From: Caldisericia bacterium
GTDB taxonomy: Bacteria > Caldisericota > Caldisericia > JAAYUI01
NCBI GenBank assembly: GCA_017999835.1
Contig: JAGNLA010000011.1
Span: forward strand, 1-54,015
DNA length: 54,015 nt
Direction: 5' to 3'
Position 1 is the stretch's first letter. Every line of letters begins with the position of its first letter. The position numbers were made by a program, and so were the translations under genes. The notes beneath the pieces are model-generated. The model ran no database searches. It was not told where the DNA came from and saw only the letters and a program-made list of their open reading frames with translations. Positions 1-8,716 of the stretch are shown one piece after another.

Positions 1-76
1 TGCAGGAGCTGCACTTGAGCTTCTGTCTTCTTACTTTATACAGTTTTGTGTTGCCACACCTTGGGCATGTTTTCAT
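1..76 (-). CDS. N-terminus of a zinc-ribbon protein, probably a transposase (partial)
   Basis: Reading leftward from ATG at 76, the frame gives MKTCPRCGNTKLYKV followed by a basic stretch and CSSC, then leaves the window. The pattern C-x2-C-x14-C-x2-C with interspersed Lys/Arg is a zinc ribbon like those at the N-termini of IS1595/IS1-type transposases. An upstream in-frame ATG at 88 is possible, but the one at 76 has a GGTGGT sequence a few bases before it. Only about 25 residues are visible, so a non-transposase zinc-ribbon protein is also possible. It lies about 190 bases beyond the 3' end of tRNA-Leu. I see no terminal inverted repeat that can be verified without the other end. Confidence 0.45.
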   Translation of the reverse strand, partial: MKTCPRCGNTKLYKVRRQKLKCSSC

Positions 77-262
77 AGTCACCACCATTGTAATGCATTT
101 GGTGGCTCATTTGGAGAATTACCCAAAGATATTGCCGAGACTAATCTAACAATAATGATAACAATTTGTTCAATCGATTCGAGTTGGAGAGTTGAAGATA
201 TTTGAACACAGAGTTCACGGCCACAAAAAAAGGAACATGAAACAGCGATTGGGGAAACGAAA
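77..262. other. Gap between the zinc-ribbon ORF and tRNA-Leu
   Basis: No convincing gene is seen. An open plus-strand frame covers about 2-202, but it lacks a good start and its translation has no recognisable character. No clear hairpin terminator for the leftward tRNA was found. Confidence 0.4.
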
Positions 263-349
263 TGGTGCCGAAGAAGGGACTTGAACCCCCACCCGGTTGC
301 CCGGACATGGACCTGAACCATGCGCGTCTGCCAATTTCGCCACTTCGGC
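263..349 (-). tRNA. tRNA-Leu (anticodon CAG)
   Basis: The minus strand folds as an 87-nt class II tRNA. The acceptor stem pairs GCCGAAG with CTTCGGC, followed by discriminator A and an encoded CCA. The anticodon loop TTCAGGT carries CAG, there is a long variable arm, and the T arm contains GGTTCAAGTCC. The A discriminator and the long variable arm both fit leucine. Confidence 0.95.
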
Positions 350-362
350 GTCAGGTTCACTT

Positions 363-391
363 TTTATACATCTTAAGCTAACAAAGGTCAA
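363..391 (-). promoter_or_regulatory. Sigma-70-type promoter for tRNA-Leu
   Basis: On the minus strand, TTGACC (386-391) and TATAAA (363-368) are separated by exactly 17 bases. The box ends 13 bases before the tRNA 5' end, so a start just upstream of the mature tRNA is expected. Confidence 0.75.
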
Positions 392-443
392 GTAAAATGG
401 CTTGCATGGCTAAAGATTAGATGTTAATCTTTATCAAAGACTG

Positions 444-472
444 GAGCCAAAGGCTCAATTAATTCTTAATTG
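444..472. repeat. Two small inverted repeats upstream of eno
   Basis: GAGCC/GGCTC with an AAA loop (444-456) directly abuts CAATTAA/TTAATTG with a TTC spacer (456-472). They lie 35-60 bases before the eno ATG. They could be an operator or leader structure, or chance in AT-rich sequence. Confidence 0.3.
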
Positions 473-506
473 AATATACGACTATATGTAGTAGCTTGGA
501 GGTAAT

Positions 507-1775
507 ATGAGTTTTATACAAGATTTGCATGCTAGACAGATCATTGATTCGAGAGGAAACCCAACCATCGAGGTCGATTGCATCACCGAAGACGGGATCA
601 TCGGCAGGGCTGCCGTACCGTCAGGCGCGTCCACAGGCACAAGGGAAGCTTTGGAGCTTCGTGATGGTGAAGCTGATTATTTCAAAGGCAAATCGGTTGA
701 CAGGGCTGTTGCAAATGTCAACGAAGAGATTGCACCTGAACTTATGGACATGTGTGTTTTTGACCAGCGTGAAGCAGATATGGCTATGATATGCCTTGAT
801 GGCACTGAGAACAAATCAAAGCTTGGCGCAAACGCAATTCTTGGTTGCTCGATGGCAATAGCCAGAGCTGCAGCAGCTACTCTTGACACCCCACTTTACC
901 GCTATCTTGGTGGAGCCATGGCAAACAGACTCCCGGCTCCACTTATGAACGTAATAAACGGTGGCGCTCATGCTGACAACAATCTTGACATCCAGGAATT
1001 CATGATCGTTCCGGCTGGCGCTCCCGATTTTTCAAGTGCAGTCAGGATGGGCGTTGAAGTGTATCACACCCTCAAAGGCATCCTGAAGAAGAAGAATCTC
1101 TCAACAGCAATTGGTGATGAAGGTGGATTTGCTCCAAACCTCCAAAACCACGAAGAAGCGCTTCAGGTTCTTGTTCAGGCAATCAAAGATGCTGGCTATG
1201 TCCCAGGCAAGGATTGTTTCCTGGCTCTCGATGTGGCTGCATCGGAACTCTATGAAGACGGCAAGTACTCGTTTGAAGGCAAGAAGCTGTCCTACACAGA
1301 TCTGAATGCCTGGTATGAAACCATGATTTCCAAGTACCCGATAATCTCCATCGAAGACGGTATGGCTGAACAGGACAAAGATGGTTGGATATACCACACA
1401 AAATCGCTTGGTGACAAAATCCAGCTCGTCGGTGACGATGTTTTTGTAACAAACCCAGAGATTTTTGCTGAGGGCATCAAGGCCGGAATAGCAAATGCAA
1501 TATTGATAAAACTAAACCAGGTCGGCAGTGTCCAAGAGACGTGGGATACGATAGAATTGGCAAAAGCCAATGGCTACAACTACATCATATCTCATCGCTC
1601 AGGTGAAACTTCTGACAGCTTCATCTCGCATCTTGCCGTTGCAACCGGTTCAGGTCAGATAAAGACCGGAGCCCCGGCAAGAGCTGAGCGTGTTGAAAAA
1701 TACAATGAACTCCTCCGCATCGAAGAGGAGCTTGGAGCGCATGCTGTTTACGGCATGCCCAAATGGAGGTTTTGA
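507..1775 (+). CDS. eno: Enolase (phosphopyruvate hydratase)
   Basis: This 422-residue protein has the usual enolase length and converts 2-phosphoglycerate to phosphoenolpyruvate in glycolysis and gluconeogenesis. The N-terminal loop [15 protein letters not shown], the catalytic segment IGDEGGFAP, the metal-ligand regions [10 protein letters not shown] and GDDVFVTNP, the lysine region LIKLNQVG, and the C-terminal signature [17 protein letters not shown] are all present in order. The start is set by GGAGG seven bases upstream of the ATG. Its stop overlaps the next start by one base (TGATG), so it is probably co-transcribed with the secreted protein at 1775. That pairing of a core glycolytic gene with an exported protein is unusual. 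Confidence 0.98.
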   Translation: MSFIQDLHARQIIDSRGNPTIEVDCITEDGIIGRAAVPSGASTGTREALELRDGEADYFKGKSVDRAVANVNEEIAPELMDMCVFDQREADMAMICLDGTENKSKLGANAILGCSMAIARAAAATLDTPLYRYLGGAMANRLPAPLMNVINGGAHADNNLDIQEFMIVPAGAPDFSSAVRMGVEVYHTLKGILKKKNLSTAIGDEGGFAPNLQNHEEALQVLVQAIKDAGYVPGKDCFLALDVAASELYEDGKYSFEGKKLSYTDLNAWYETMISKYPIISIEDGMAEQDKDGWIYHTKSLGDKIQLVGDDVFVTNPEIFAEGIKAGIANAILIKLNQVGSVQETWDTIELAKANGYNYIISHRSGETSDSFISHLAVATGSGQIKTGAPARAERVEKYNELLRIEEELGAHAVYGMPKWRF

Positions 1776-4700
1776 TGAAAAAACTCTTTAGTCTGGTGCT
1801 TGCAGTGCTGCTTGCCGTGCCTGCTCTGACAGGTTCAGCTTTGACACCAACATGGCCATCGCCATATTATGACAACTCCCACACAAACTGCAATCCAAAC
1901 ATCAACATCACCCTGCCACTTGAAAGGCAGTGGGTGTTTTTCACTGACTCAAAGAAACTCGGAATGCCGATTGCCACCGAAGACAACGTATATGTCACTG
2001 ACAACACCGGCACAATCTACAGTCTGACCAAGACCCTCGGTGAAGAGAACTGGCGCTACAACCTTGGCATCAAAAGACCAATGAACATCTCGCTTGTCGG
2101 CGACAACATTGTCTTTATCACCACTGCTGACCTATCCAATGTGTACAGTGGCATGGGTGCAGGTGGAAGAAGACAGAGAAGACGTGACGACGGCAAAGAA
2201 GAACCACCAGGGCAGGGCGATATTGTTGAGGACGAAGTGAAGAATTTCGCCGGTATCGTTGATGCTGCAACCGGAAAACTTCTTGTAAAGCAAGAGCTTG
2301 TCCTTGAGGATCTCATACTGTCACAGTCGGTTATCATTGGCGACAAAATTTATCTTGTCTACATAAAAATGGATGAGAAATACAATTCTGGACCGTCAAA
2401 GATTACCTGCCTGTCGATAAAGGATCTTACAACACTATGGACAGCCGAATTCCCAAAACTGATAGCCATGCCTCTTACTGTTGCTGACGACAAGTTCATC
2501 ACCGAGTCCATGATTACCGTCTATAACGAAGAAACACAACAGCCAGAAATGAGAGACGCTGAAATAACGGCTCTCAAGATCGCTGATGGGAAAACGGCCT
2601 GGTCAAAAAAACTTGATGCCAATGAAGTTCTCATGTCAACAAGCTATGCTGATGGCGTTTTCTATGCTCCAAAAATCATCATGCCAGAAGATGACGCCGG
2701 TGGTGGAGGCGGTGGCGGTGGTCGAGGCGGTCCATTCAAAATGCCAGACAGCTACCTCTCAGCCTATAAAGCCGAAAATGGTGAACAGATCTGGACAACA
2801 AAAGTTCCAGCTGCAGACCCGGAAAAACACGATATGGGCGACCTTGCTTTTGGTATGCCAGCCATCACACCAAAGGGCGTTATCATGCAGTGCATGATCA
2901 GCAAAACCATCTGCTTTGAAAAAGATACAGGAAACATCAAATGGTCAACACCAACAGCTGGTGGAATGACCATGACAGGCATGCAGTATGTCTGCACAAA
3001 CCAGTATGTCATCTCAACAAGAGGTAGCAAGCTTTCATTCATCAATTTGAGCTCTGGCGAAGAAGAATACGTTGAAGACCTGAAGTTCCAGGCAGGTATG
3101 CCAATGGGCGGTCAGATGCCTACCATTGCCTACCCATGCATTGCCAATGACATAGTCTACATCGCAGCCGACAAACTCCTTGCCTATGGCAAAAAGATTG
3201 TAGGAATCAAATCCGACCCAACAGTTGTAAGGTTCGAACAAGTCGAAGCAGGACAGACCAAAACCAAGAACGTAAGAATTCTTTACAACGGCAGCGGCGA
3301 AATCAAGGGAACAGCTTCAGTGACCCAGCCGTGGATGAAGCTCAACTCAACCGACTATAAGCTTGCAGTTCAGAATTACGACCTTACAGTCGACGCAACA
3401 AAGCTCGAACCAGGTGAATATAAAGGCGAAATTCTCGTGGATTCGACAGTAGGAAAGATATCAATTCCTGTAATAGCAAGAGTTGTTCCGAAACCACCGC
3501 TCAAACTCGAGATCAACCTTGAAGAAGAAACCCTTACAAATGTCAATCCGTTCAAGGTTACGGGTACAACTGCTCCAGGTGCAAAACTTACCGTATCCGG
3601 TAGGCCTGTGACTGTTGCAACCGATGGCACCTTCTCGGAAGATATGCCTCTCAAGGAAGGACTCAACAGGCTTGAGTTTGAAGCTCAAGACAGCAAGGGC
3701 GCAAAGGCCATTGCGATCAGGGTCATCTTCCTCGACACCAAGAAACCGTTGCTTCAAGTATCGCTTTCAGATGAGCAAGTCTTCGAGACACAACCGGTCA
3801 AGTTCTCAGGTAGAACTGAAATTGGCATAAAGCTCAGAGTTAATGGTGAACCAGTAGATGTAACAGAAACTGGTGAATTTGAAGCAGTTATTGAAAATCT
3901 TGAGGATGGTCAGCACACAATCAAGATCGTTGCAACCGATAAGGCAGGCAACGTCTCAACACTTGAGAAAAAGATTGTCCTTGATACAAAAGCGCTTGAA
4001 TTGACTATCGATGTGCAGCCATTGGTCTACACAAACAAAACCCCATTTGTTGTTAAAGGTAAAACCTTGCCTGGAGCAAGAGTTGTTGCGATGTCAGAGC
4101 AATCAATGGTCGGTGGAGCAATGGCAGATGATCAGGGTGCATTCCAGTTTGAAATCCAACTCAAGGATGAGGGGGAATATACTTTCAGGATCATGGCATC
4201 GTCAGGGTCAAAAACAAGCACAAAAGAACTCAAGGTTGTTTTTGACAAGACTTCGCCATCAATCAAATGTGAGCTCCCATCTGTAGTAAACCAGCAGAGT
4301 TTCACACTTAACGGCACTACCGATCCCGATCTCGAGCTTTCAGTGACCATTGGCTCTGAAACCAAGAAAGTGAAATCTGGTGCTGATGGAAAGTTCCAGG
4401 CGCTGTTTAATCTCAGAGAAGGCCTTAACGCCGTTACAATAACAACAACCGACAAAGCCGGCAACGAAGGCAAATTCACAGGGTTCATCAAGTACGAAGC
4501 AAAGAAAACCACAACAAAGGTTGTCATCATCCTTACTTTGGATAAGACAGACTGGACAGTCAACGGCGAAAACCAGAAATCCCTGGCCGTTGCCCCAACA
4601 TCAACAAATCTTCCTGCAGATCTCAAGGGAAATACGTACATGCCAATTAAGGAAGTTGCTCAGGCGCTGTTTGCAACCGTTGCCTGGGATGGCACCGAGA

Positions 4701-4942
4701 AGAAAGTCACTCTCACCCAGAAACTTTCAGATGGCACAACCAACATTATCGAGCTATGGATCGGCAAAAAGACTGCCAAGATCAATGGCAAAGAAGTCTC
4801 GATAAGCTCCAATGGCAAACTTTATCCGACCATTTATGGCGGAAAGACCCTTCTTCCATTGAGATTTGTTGCTGACGCCCTGGGTTGCTCTGTAAACTAC
4901 GAAGCTTCAACAAAGAAAATAACTCTCACCTTTCCCAAATAG
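1775..4942 (+). CDS. Secreted PQQ-like beta-propeller protein with Ig-like repeats and C-terminal stalk domain
   Basis: The start chosen is ATG 1775, five bases after GGAGG, which gives 1055 residues and a clean signal peptide beginning [16 protein letters not shown]. Residues of about 50-480 contain blades of the type 'VYVTDNTGTIYSL', as in PQQ-binding-like beta-propellers, interrupted by an Arg/Gly-rich loop (near 2158-2215) and a nine-glycine loop (near 2700-2735). Then come an Ig-like segment and several bacterial Ig-like modules ending in 'DKAGN' motifs. The last 130 residues hold the paired 'YMPIKEVAQALF' and 'LLPLRFVADALG' motifs of the copper-amine-oxidase N-terminal (stalk) domain; no amine oxidase catalytic domain is present. 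It probably acts at the cell surface. Substrate and partners are unknown. It overlaps eno by one base. Confidence 0.85.
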   Translation: MKKLFSLVLAVLLAVPALTGSALTPTWPSPYYDNSHTNCNPNINITLPLERQWVFFTDSKKLGMPIATEDNVYVTDNTGTIYSLTKTLGEENWRYNLGIKRPMNISLVGDNIVFITTADLSNVYSGMGAGGRRQRRRDDGKEEPPGQGDIVEDEVKNFAGIVDAATGKLLVKQELVLEDLILSQSVIIGDKIYLVYIKMDEKYNSGPSKITCLSIKDLTTLWTAEFPKLIAMPLTVADDKFITESMITVYNEETQQPEMRDAEITALKIADGKTAWSKKLDANEVLMSTSYADGVFYAPKIIMPEDDAGGGGGGGGRGGPFKMPDSYLSAYKAENGEQIWTTKVPAADPEKHDMGDLAFGMPAITPKGVIMQCMISKTICFEKDTGNIKWSTPTAGGMTMTGMQYVCTNQYVISTRGSKLSFINLSSGEEEYVEDLKFQAGMPMGGQMPTIAYPCIANDIVYIAADKLLAYGKKIVGIKSDPTVVRFEQVEAGQTKTKNVRILYNGSGEIKGTASVTQPWMKLNSTDYKLAVQNYDLTVDATKLEPGEYKGEILVDSTVGKISIPVIARVVPKPPLKLEINLEEETLTNVNPFKVTGTTAPGAKLTVSGRPVTVATDGTFSEDMPLKEGLNRLEFEAQDSKGAKAIAIRVIFLDTKKPLLQVSLSDEQVFETQPVKFSGRTEIGIKLRVNGEPVDVTETGEFEAVIENLEDGQHTIKIVATDKAGNVSTLEKKIVLDTKALELTIDVQPLVYTNKTPFVVKGKTLPGARVVAMSEQSMVGGAMADDQGAFQFEIQLKDEGEYTFRIMASSGSKTSTKELKVVFDKTSPSIKCELPSVVNQQSFTLNGTTDPDLELSVTIGSETKKVKSGADGKFQALFNLREGLNAVTITTTDKAGNEGKFTGFIKYEAKKTTTKVVIILTLDKTDWTVNGENQKSLAVAPTSTNLPADLKGNTYMPIKEVAQALFATVAWDGTEKKVTLTQKLSDGTTNIIELWIGKKTAKINGKEVSISSNGKLYPTIYGGKTLLPLRFVADALGCSVNYEASTKKITLTFPK

Positions 4943-4956
4943 TTAATCGAATATTT

Positions 4957-4988
4957 AAAAAGCCCGACTACTAAAGTCGGGCTTTTTT
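4957..4988 (+). terminator. Rho-independent terminator after the eno operon
   Basis: Nine-base perfect stem AGCCCGACT/AGTCGGGCT (4961-4969 and 4975-4983) with a five-base loop and a following T run. An A run on the left side may also let it work leftward. Confidence 0.9.
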
Positions 4989-5005
4989 GTTGCTCTTGAA
5001 ACGAA

Positions 5006-5035
5006 TTGACTTTTATGGTGTCTAAATGGTAAAAC
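5006..5035 (+). promoter_or_regulatory. Possible promoter for the 5053 gene
   Basis: TTGACT (5006-5011) and TAAAAC (5030-5035) are separated by 18 bases, just after the terminator and before a strong AAAGGAGG ribosome site. Confidence 0.4.
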
Positions 5036-5052
5036 CTTAAAGGAGGTTTAAT

Positions 5053-5466
5053 ATGAAATACCTGAAGATGATTCTTCTGCCGATCGTAATGATTGTAGTT
5101 GCCATGCTCATTATTTGGGGCATGATGGTTACGGCTGATGTTTTGCAGATGCTTCTTACGGCGTTGATGATTGCCTCGATGGTTGGACTGATCGCCTGGG
5201 ATTTTGCTGGCCTGAAAACGGCAGCCGACAGGATTATTGCTGCCGTACTGATAATTGTTATCGGTGGTGCACTCAAGGTGGTGATGTTTTTTGTTCTGGA
5301 CTGGCCCTGGGTAGCCATGGGCCAACCAAAATCGCTAGGATATGCCGATGTTATTGCGCGTTTGTGGATGCCATTGCTCAACTGGTGGACTTTGGCCGGA
5401 CTGGTGCTTGGTTCCGCTATTGCAGCGCTTGGAATGTATTGGATTGTCAAAAACAACAAGATGTAA
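5053..5466 (+). CDS. Small four-helix membrane protein, function unknown
   Basis: The 137-residue protein is almost entirely hydrophobic. It has about four predicted membrane segments (about residues 5-28, 31-52, 60-84 and 109-131) joined by short polar loops, and ends in WIVKNNKM. A strong AAAGGAGG sequence precedes the ATG. It is flanked by terminators, so it is probably a single-gene unit. I do not recognise the family and see no catalytic motif. Confidence 0.75.
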   Translation: MKYLKMILLPIVMIVVAMLIIWGMMVTADVLQMLLTALMIASMVGLIAWDFAGLKTAADRIIAAVLIIVIGGALKVVMFFVLDWPWVAMGQPKSLGYADVIARLWMPLLNWWTLAGLVLGSAIAALGMYWIVKNNKM

Positions 5467-5483
5467 CGCCTGGCTCAAACATT

Positions 5484-5515
5484 AAAAAAAGGCGGTTTTC
5501 ATACCGCCTTTTTTT
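5484..5515. terminator. Bidirectional terminator between convergent genes
   Basis: GGCGGT (5491-5496) pairs with ACCGCC (5503-5508), flanked by seven A's on the left and seven T's on the right. It can therefore end both the 5053 gene and the leftward phosphatase operon. Confidence 0.9.
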
Positions 5516-5528
5516 AATGGTTAAAGCA

Positions 5529-7706
5529 TCACTTCACAGGTGGTTTCCTGTAAAACATCTGGCCTGTGCTTTCACAAAGTGTTGTCAGTCTCGAGAGCGC
5601 CATCATCATGGCCCCCTGGCCTTCGATGTTGAAACCCCTGTCGGTTCCGTAGACTGGCGGCATGAATGGGTCGTAACCACGCTGGATGTCTGGCGCTGGA
5701 TTTGAGGAGCCAAACACAAACCCTGAGTCGCTGATCATGTATGTCCATGAATCCCATGAACCGATGACAGCGCACAGCGCACCGCCTAGATAGTTGTTTT
5801 TTGCTGTTGCTGTTGGCGGGTCAGCAGCAATTGAGTTTATGTCGGTTGAGATTATACCAACCGGTTTGTTCTCAGTCTTGTCGTTTCTCCTGTTAAACCA
5901 GGCGCAATAACCGGCGATCATCAGTCCATTGCTGACCGTGTCGATGTCTGAACATTCACCGGAGAGGTCATCTATCCATGTTCCGTTCTGTTGTTGTCTG
6001 TGAAGTGTTTCTAAAACGAGTTTCTCCGAGCCAATTGCCTGAATTGATTTTTGATCCTTTGCAAGCGTGACTGTTGAATCCATCATACCAAGTAAAGCAT
6101 AAGCCGATCCTCTGACCCATGAAATAGGGTTGGTTTCTGCGGCAGCCTTTGCCGATGGGTTGTAATAATGTCTAAATAATCCGTTTGAATCTGCAAGCAC
6201 TTTTTTGTGGAGGTCGTACTGGCTTTTGGTGAACTTGGTGTAGGTGTCACCGTTTGTCTTTGAGACCTCGGCAAATAGAGGCATGATGGCAAAAAGAGTT
6301 TGGGCAAGAACCATTTTCTGGGTTATTTTCTTTGTCAGGAGTACTTCATCTTGAAGCGCTCCATCCTTGGTTTTGCCAAACGGGAAGGTCATGACCCAGT
6401 CAGCAATCTTTTTTGCCTCGGTCATGTATTTTGTTTCGCCTGTCTTCTCGGAGAGGATGGCAAAGACGTTGCCAACAGCGCTGTCTGAAATGTTTGCCAA
6501 CTTGGTTTTCTCAGAAATGAACCTGTCAGCCCATTTTGTTACGTAGGCTATCCCGTCTTTTCTTGACAGTTTGACTGAAGCTTCGAAAACGCCTTGCATA
6601 AATATGGCTCCACTGAGTTTGAAGCCAACATTTTTTGAATCCACTGTCAGGGATGCGTCAAGCATCTTTGAGAGGTTTGCGTTGTACTTCTTTTCCTTGA
6701 GGAGGCCACATTCCTTTTCAAGTCCGAGTATGTAGCCTTCCATCTCAGTGGACAGTTTTTTTATCGGTCTGTCTTCTAGCAAGCTCATCAAAGGCTTGCC
6801 GTCCGCAGCTGGAGTTGCAAAACCCATAAGTTGACCAATTGTAGGGGCTAGGTCAACCTGGTAGCTTTCAGTCTTGAATTCGAAGCCTTTCTTTACATCA
6901 GGGCCAATCATCAGGGCGTAAATCTTCCTGCACCCTTCACAGGCATCGCCGTGGGACTTGTAGCCGTCTTTAACACCTGTGCTGTGCCTGCCGTGGTCGG
7001 TTGTTACTACCATCGTTGTTTTGTCTTTGTAGAACGGGTCAGCCTGAATGGAGTTCCAGATGTCCCAGATGAGAGAATCTGCGTGCTTGATGGTTTCTTC
7101 GTATTTTGAGTATTCATCGACATGCCCTGAGCTGTCTATATGTGGGAGGATAGCATAGACCAGTCTTGGTTTCTGTGTGGACATGCGTTCCTTGAGAACT
7201 TTTACTATGTCGTCGTCGTTTGCACCAAGGGCATAAAGTGGAGCTTCGCAAGGTCTGCCAAACCCGGGGAACAACGAGTAATTCAAGTGCCAACAGTTGC
7301 CTTTGCCTGGCAGGATGAGTGCGTCCTCAGGTTTGGCGTTGAATTGTTTCCTGTAATATTCAAAAATCGTTGGGCTGCTTGGCCTGATTCGGCCGTTGTT
7401 TGGTTCGTACTGCCATGAACCGGTTATGCACGTTGCATGCCCGGGAGCTGTGTAGGTGGTGCCATTGTTCCAAATGTTTGTACAGATGGCACCGTTGGGA
7501 CGAAGGTCGTTCCAGACGTGTGGCATGTTCTGGGCGTTTTTCCCGAACCCGTCTTCATAGCGAAGACCGTCGGTGTTTATGAAGATGACGTTTTGGGTTT
7601 TGTACTCTCTGGCAACAAAGTTTGCCTGGTCGGTTTTTGCAGGAGCAATCCACAAGAAAGGTGCCCCAAGGATTATGGCGGTGACTACAGCTACTGTTCT
7701 CTTCAT
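5529..7706 (-). CDS. Secreted alkaline-phosphatase-superfamily protein with a C-terminal alpha/alpha-barrel-like region
   Basis: ATG 7706 follows GGAGG by five bases and opens a signal peptide (MKRTVAVVTAIILGAPFLW), giving 725 residues. The N-terminal half has the metal and nucleophile motifs of the alkaline phosphatase/NPP superfamily: NTDGLRYEDG, TYTAPGHATC (likely Thr nucleophile), HIDSSGHVDEY and VTTDHGRHSTG. This predicts a metal-dependent phosphodiesterase, phosphatase or sulfatase; the substrate is unknown. Residues from about 340 to the end are helical, with WVRGSAYALLGMMDS and NGTWIDDLSGECSD, resembling the (alpha/alpha)6 barrels of unsaturated glycuronyl hydrolases (GH88/GH105). That second assignment is tentative. 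It is last in the PerR-nrdJ-lipoprotein direction, 49 bases after the lipoprotein gene. Confidence 0.8.
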   Translation of the reverse strand: MKRTVAVVTAIILGAPFLWIAPAKTDQANFVAREYKTQNVIFINTDGLRYEDGFGKNAQNMPHVWNDLRPNGAICTNIWNNGTTYTAPGHATCITGSWQYEPNNGRIRPSSPTIFEYYRKQFNAKPEDALILPGKGNCWHLNYSLFPGFGRPCEAPLYALGANDDDIVKVLKERMSTQKPRLVYAILPHIDSSGHVDEYSKYEETIKHADSLIWDIWNSIQADPFYKDKTTMVVTTDHGRHSTGVKDGYKSHGDACEGCRKIYALMIGPDVKKGFEFKTESYQVDLAPTIGQLMGFATPAADGKPLMSLLEDRPIKKLSTEMEGYILGLEKECGLLKEKKYNANLSKMLDASLTVDSKNVGFKLSGAIFMQGVFEASVKLSRKDGIAYVTKWADRFISEKTKLANISDSAVGNVFAILSEKTGETKYMTEAKKIADWVMTFPFGKTKDGALQDEVLLTKKITQKMVLAQTLFAIMPLFAEVSKTNGDTYTKFTKSQYDLHKKVLADSNGLFRHYYNPSAKAAAETNPISWVRGSAYALLGMMDSTVTLAKDQKSIQAIGSEKLVLETLHRQQQNGTWIDDLSGECSDIDTVSNGLMIAGYCAWFNRRNDKTENKPVGIISTDINSIAADPPTATAKNNYLGGALCAVIGSWDSWTYMISDSGFVFGSSNPAPDIQRGYDPFMPPVYGTDRGFNIEGQGAMMMALSRLTTLCESTGQMFYRKPPVK

Positions 7707-7755
7707 TTTTGCCTCCATTTTGATAACTGTTACGACAGGTGGAGGCAAAAAGTTT

Positions 7756-8715
7756 CTATTTGAGTGTCAGGCTTGAAAGGATTGCAATCCGGTCTTTTGT
7801 TGGCTCCCGGGTTGGCGATGAACACAAGAACGAAACTACGTTTATCCCTTTTGAGGCAAAGTAAATTGATTTTGTGGTGCCGTCTGTGGGGTCCGAAACT
7901 TTGGTGTAATCTGTATTGCCATATTTGATGTTTTCAACTTTGGGATTGGACATTGTTCTTGAGATGCTTTTAGTCTGCTGGTCGATGGTCTTGTTTGTGT
8001 TGACAAAACAATTGATAACGTCCTGTGAATCACCGTTATTGTTTAACATGATGATTCCGCTCTCGTTCTCGTTTTTTATCTTCCAGCCGTCCGGAAGTGT
8101 GCATTTGAGGATATATGTGTCACAGAGGTTGCCGATGGTTGAGAAAGAAAGGTCGTCAGTTTCTGCCTGGGAAACGTCGCCATCTTTCCACTCACCTGGT
8201 TTTGTGAAAACCAGTGTTTCGATTGTCTTTTCAAGGTCTTGCCAGGTGTTCTGGGTGACGATATGGATGTAGAAATTGTCTTTTTCGGCAATGTAGGTCG
8301 TTGGCCTTTTTTCTGTTGTGCCGACATAGCATGAGTATTTGTTGAATTTCAGGCCATCGATTATTACTTCTGTTTTTGTTATTTTATCTCCAGAAGTTAT
8401 TTCATCTATGTTTTTGACAAACTCAGCAAACGACGGGACAAATTTTTCATAGATTCCAATCTCAAGGGTTTTTTCAAAAATGGTTGGGTCATATGCCATA
8501 AAACGCTGGTAGGCTTTGAATCTGTCAGGGTAGTATCCGTCGCGAACCTCGTTGGTTAACGATGAAGCAACTCGCCATTGTTGAGGCAGGGTGATTGAAA
8601 AATATTTGGTGTGAACGACACCATTTTCAATTTTTACTATATTTTTTTCTATAGTTGGTGTACCACACGACGCCAGGCAAACCAGAGAAATAATCATCAA
8701 TAATGTTTTTTTCAT
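7756..8715 (-). CDS. Lipoprotein with two PsbP/DUF1795-like domains
   Basis: The 319-residue product begins MKKTLLMIISLVCLASCG. The lipobox L-A-S-C predicts lipidation at Cys17 and attachment to the membrane. Two similar halves follow. Each starts with a 'SITLPQQW' or 'KCTLPDGW' segment and ends with a short helix plus strand ('LEKTIETLVF', 'RIAILSSLTLK'), the layout of PsbP-like small alpha/beta domains. No enzymatic motif is visible. Its ATG lies one base after the nrdJ stop, so translation is probably coupled, though a functional link to nucleotide reduction is not obvious. Confidence 0.75.
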   Translation of the reverse strand: MKKTLLMIISLVCLASCGTPTIEKNIVKIENGVVHTKYFSITLPQQWRVASSLTNEVRDGYYPDRFKAYQRFMAYDPTIFEKTLEIGIYEKFVPSFAEFVKNIDEITSGDKITKTEVIIDGLKFNKYSCYVGTTEKRPTTYIAEKDNFYIHIVTQNTWQDLEKTIETLVFTKPGEWKDGDVSQAETDDLSFSTIGNLCDTYILKCTLPDGWKIKNENESGIIMLNNNGDSQDVINCFVNTNKTIDQQTKSISRTMSNPKVENIKYGNTDYTKVSDPTDGTTKSIYFASKGINVVSFLCSSPTREPTKDRIAILSSLTLK

Positions 8716-8716
8716 G

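Noticed and set aside
79-360. A 93-residue minus-strand ORF
   Set aside because: It runs straight through tRNA-Leu; the translated WRNWQTRMVQVH stretch is the well-known shadow of a tRNA-Leu.
4132-4641. A 169-residue antisense ORF within the secreted propeller gene
   Set aside because: No ribosome site, biased composition typical of the reverse complement of a real gene, and full overlap with well-supported coding sequence.
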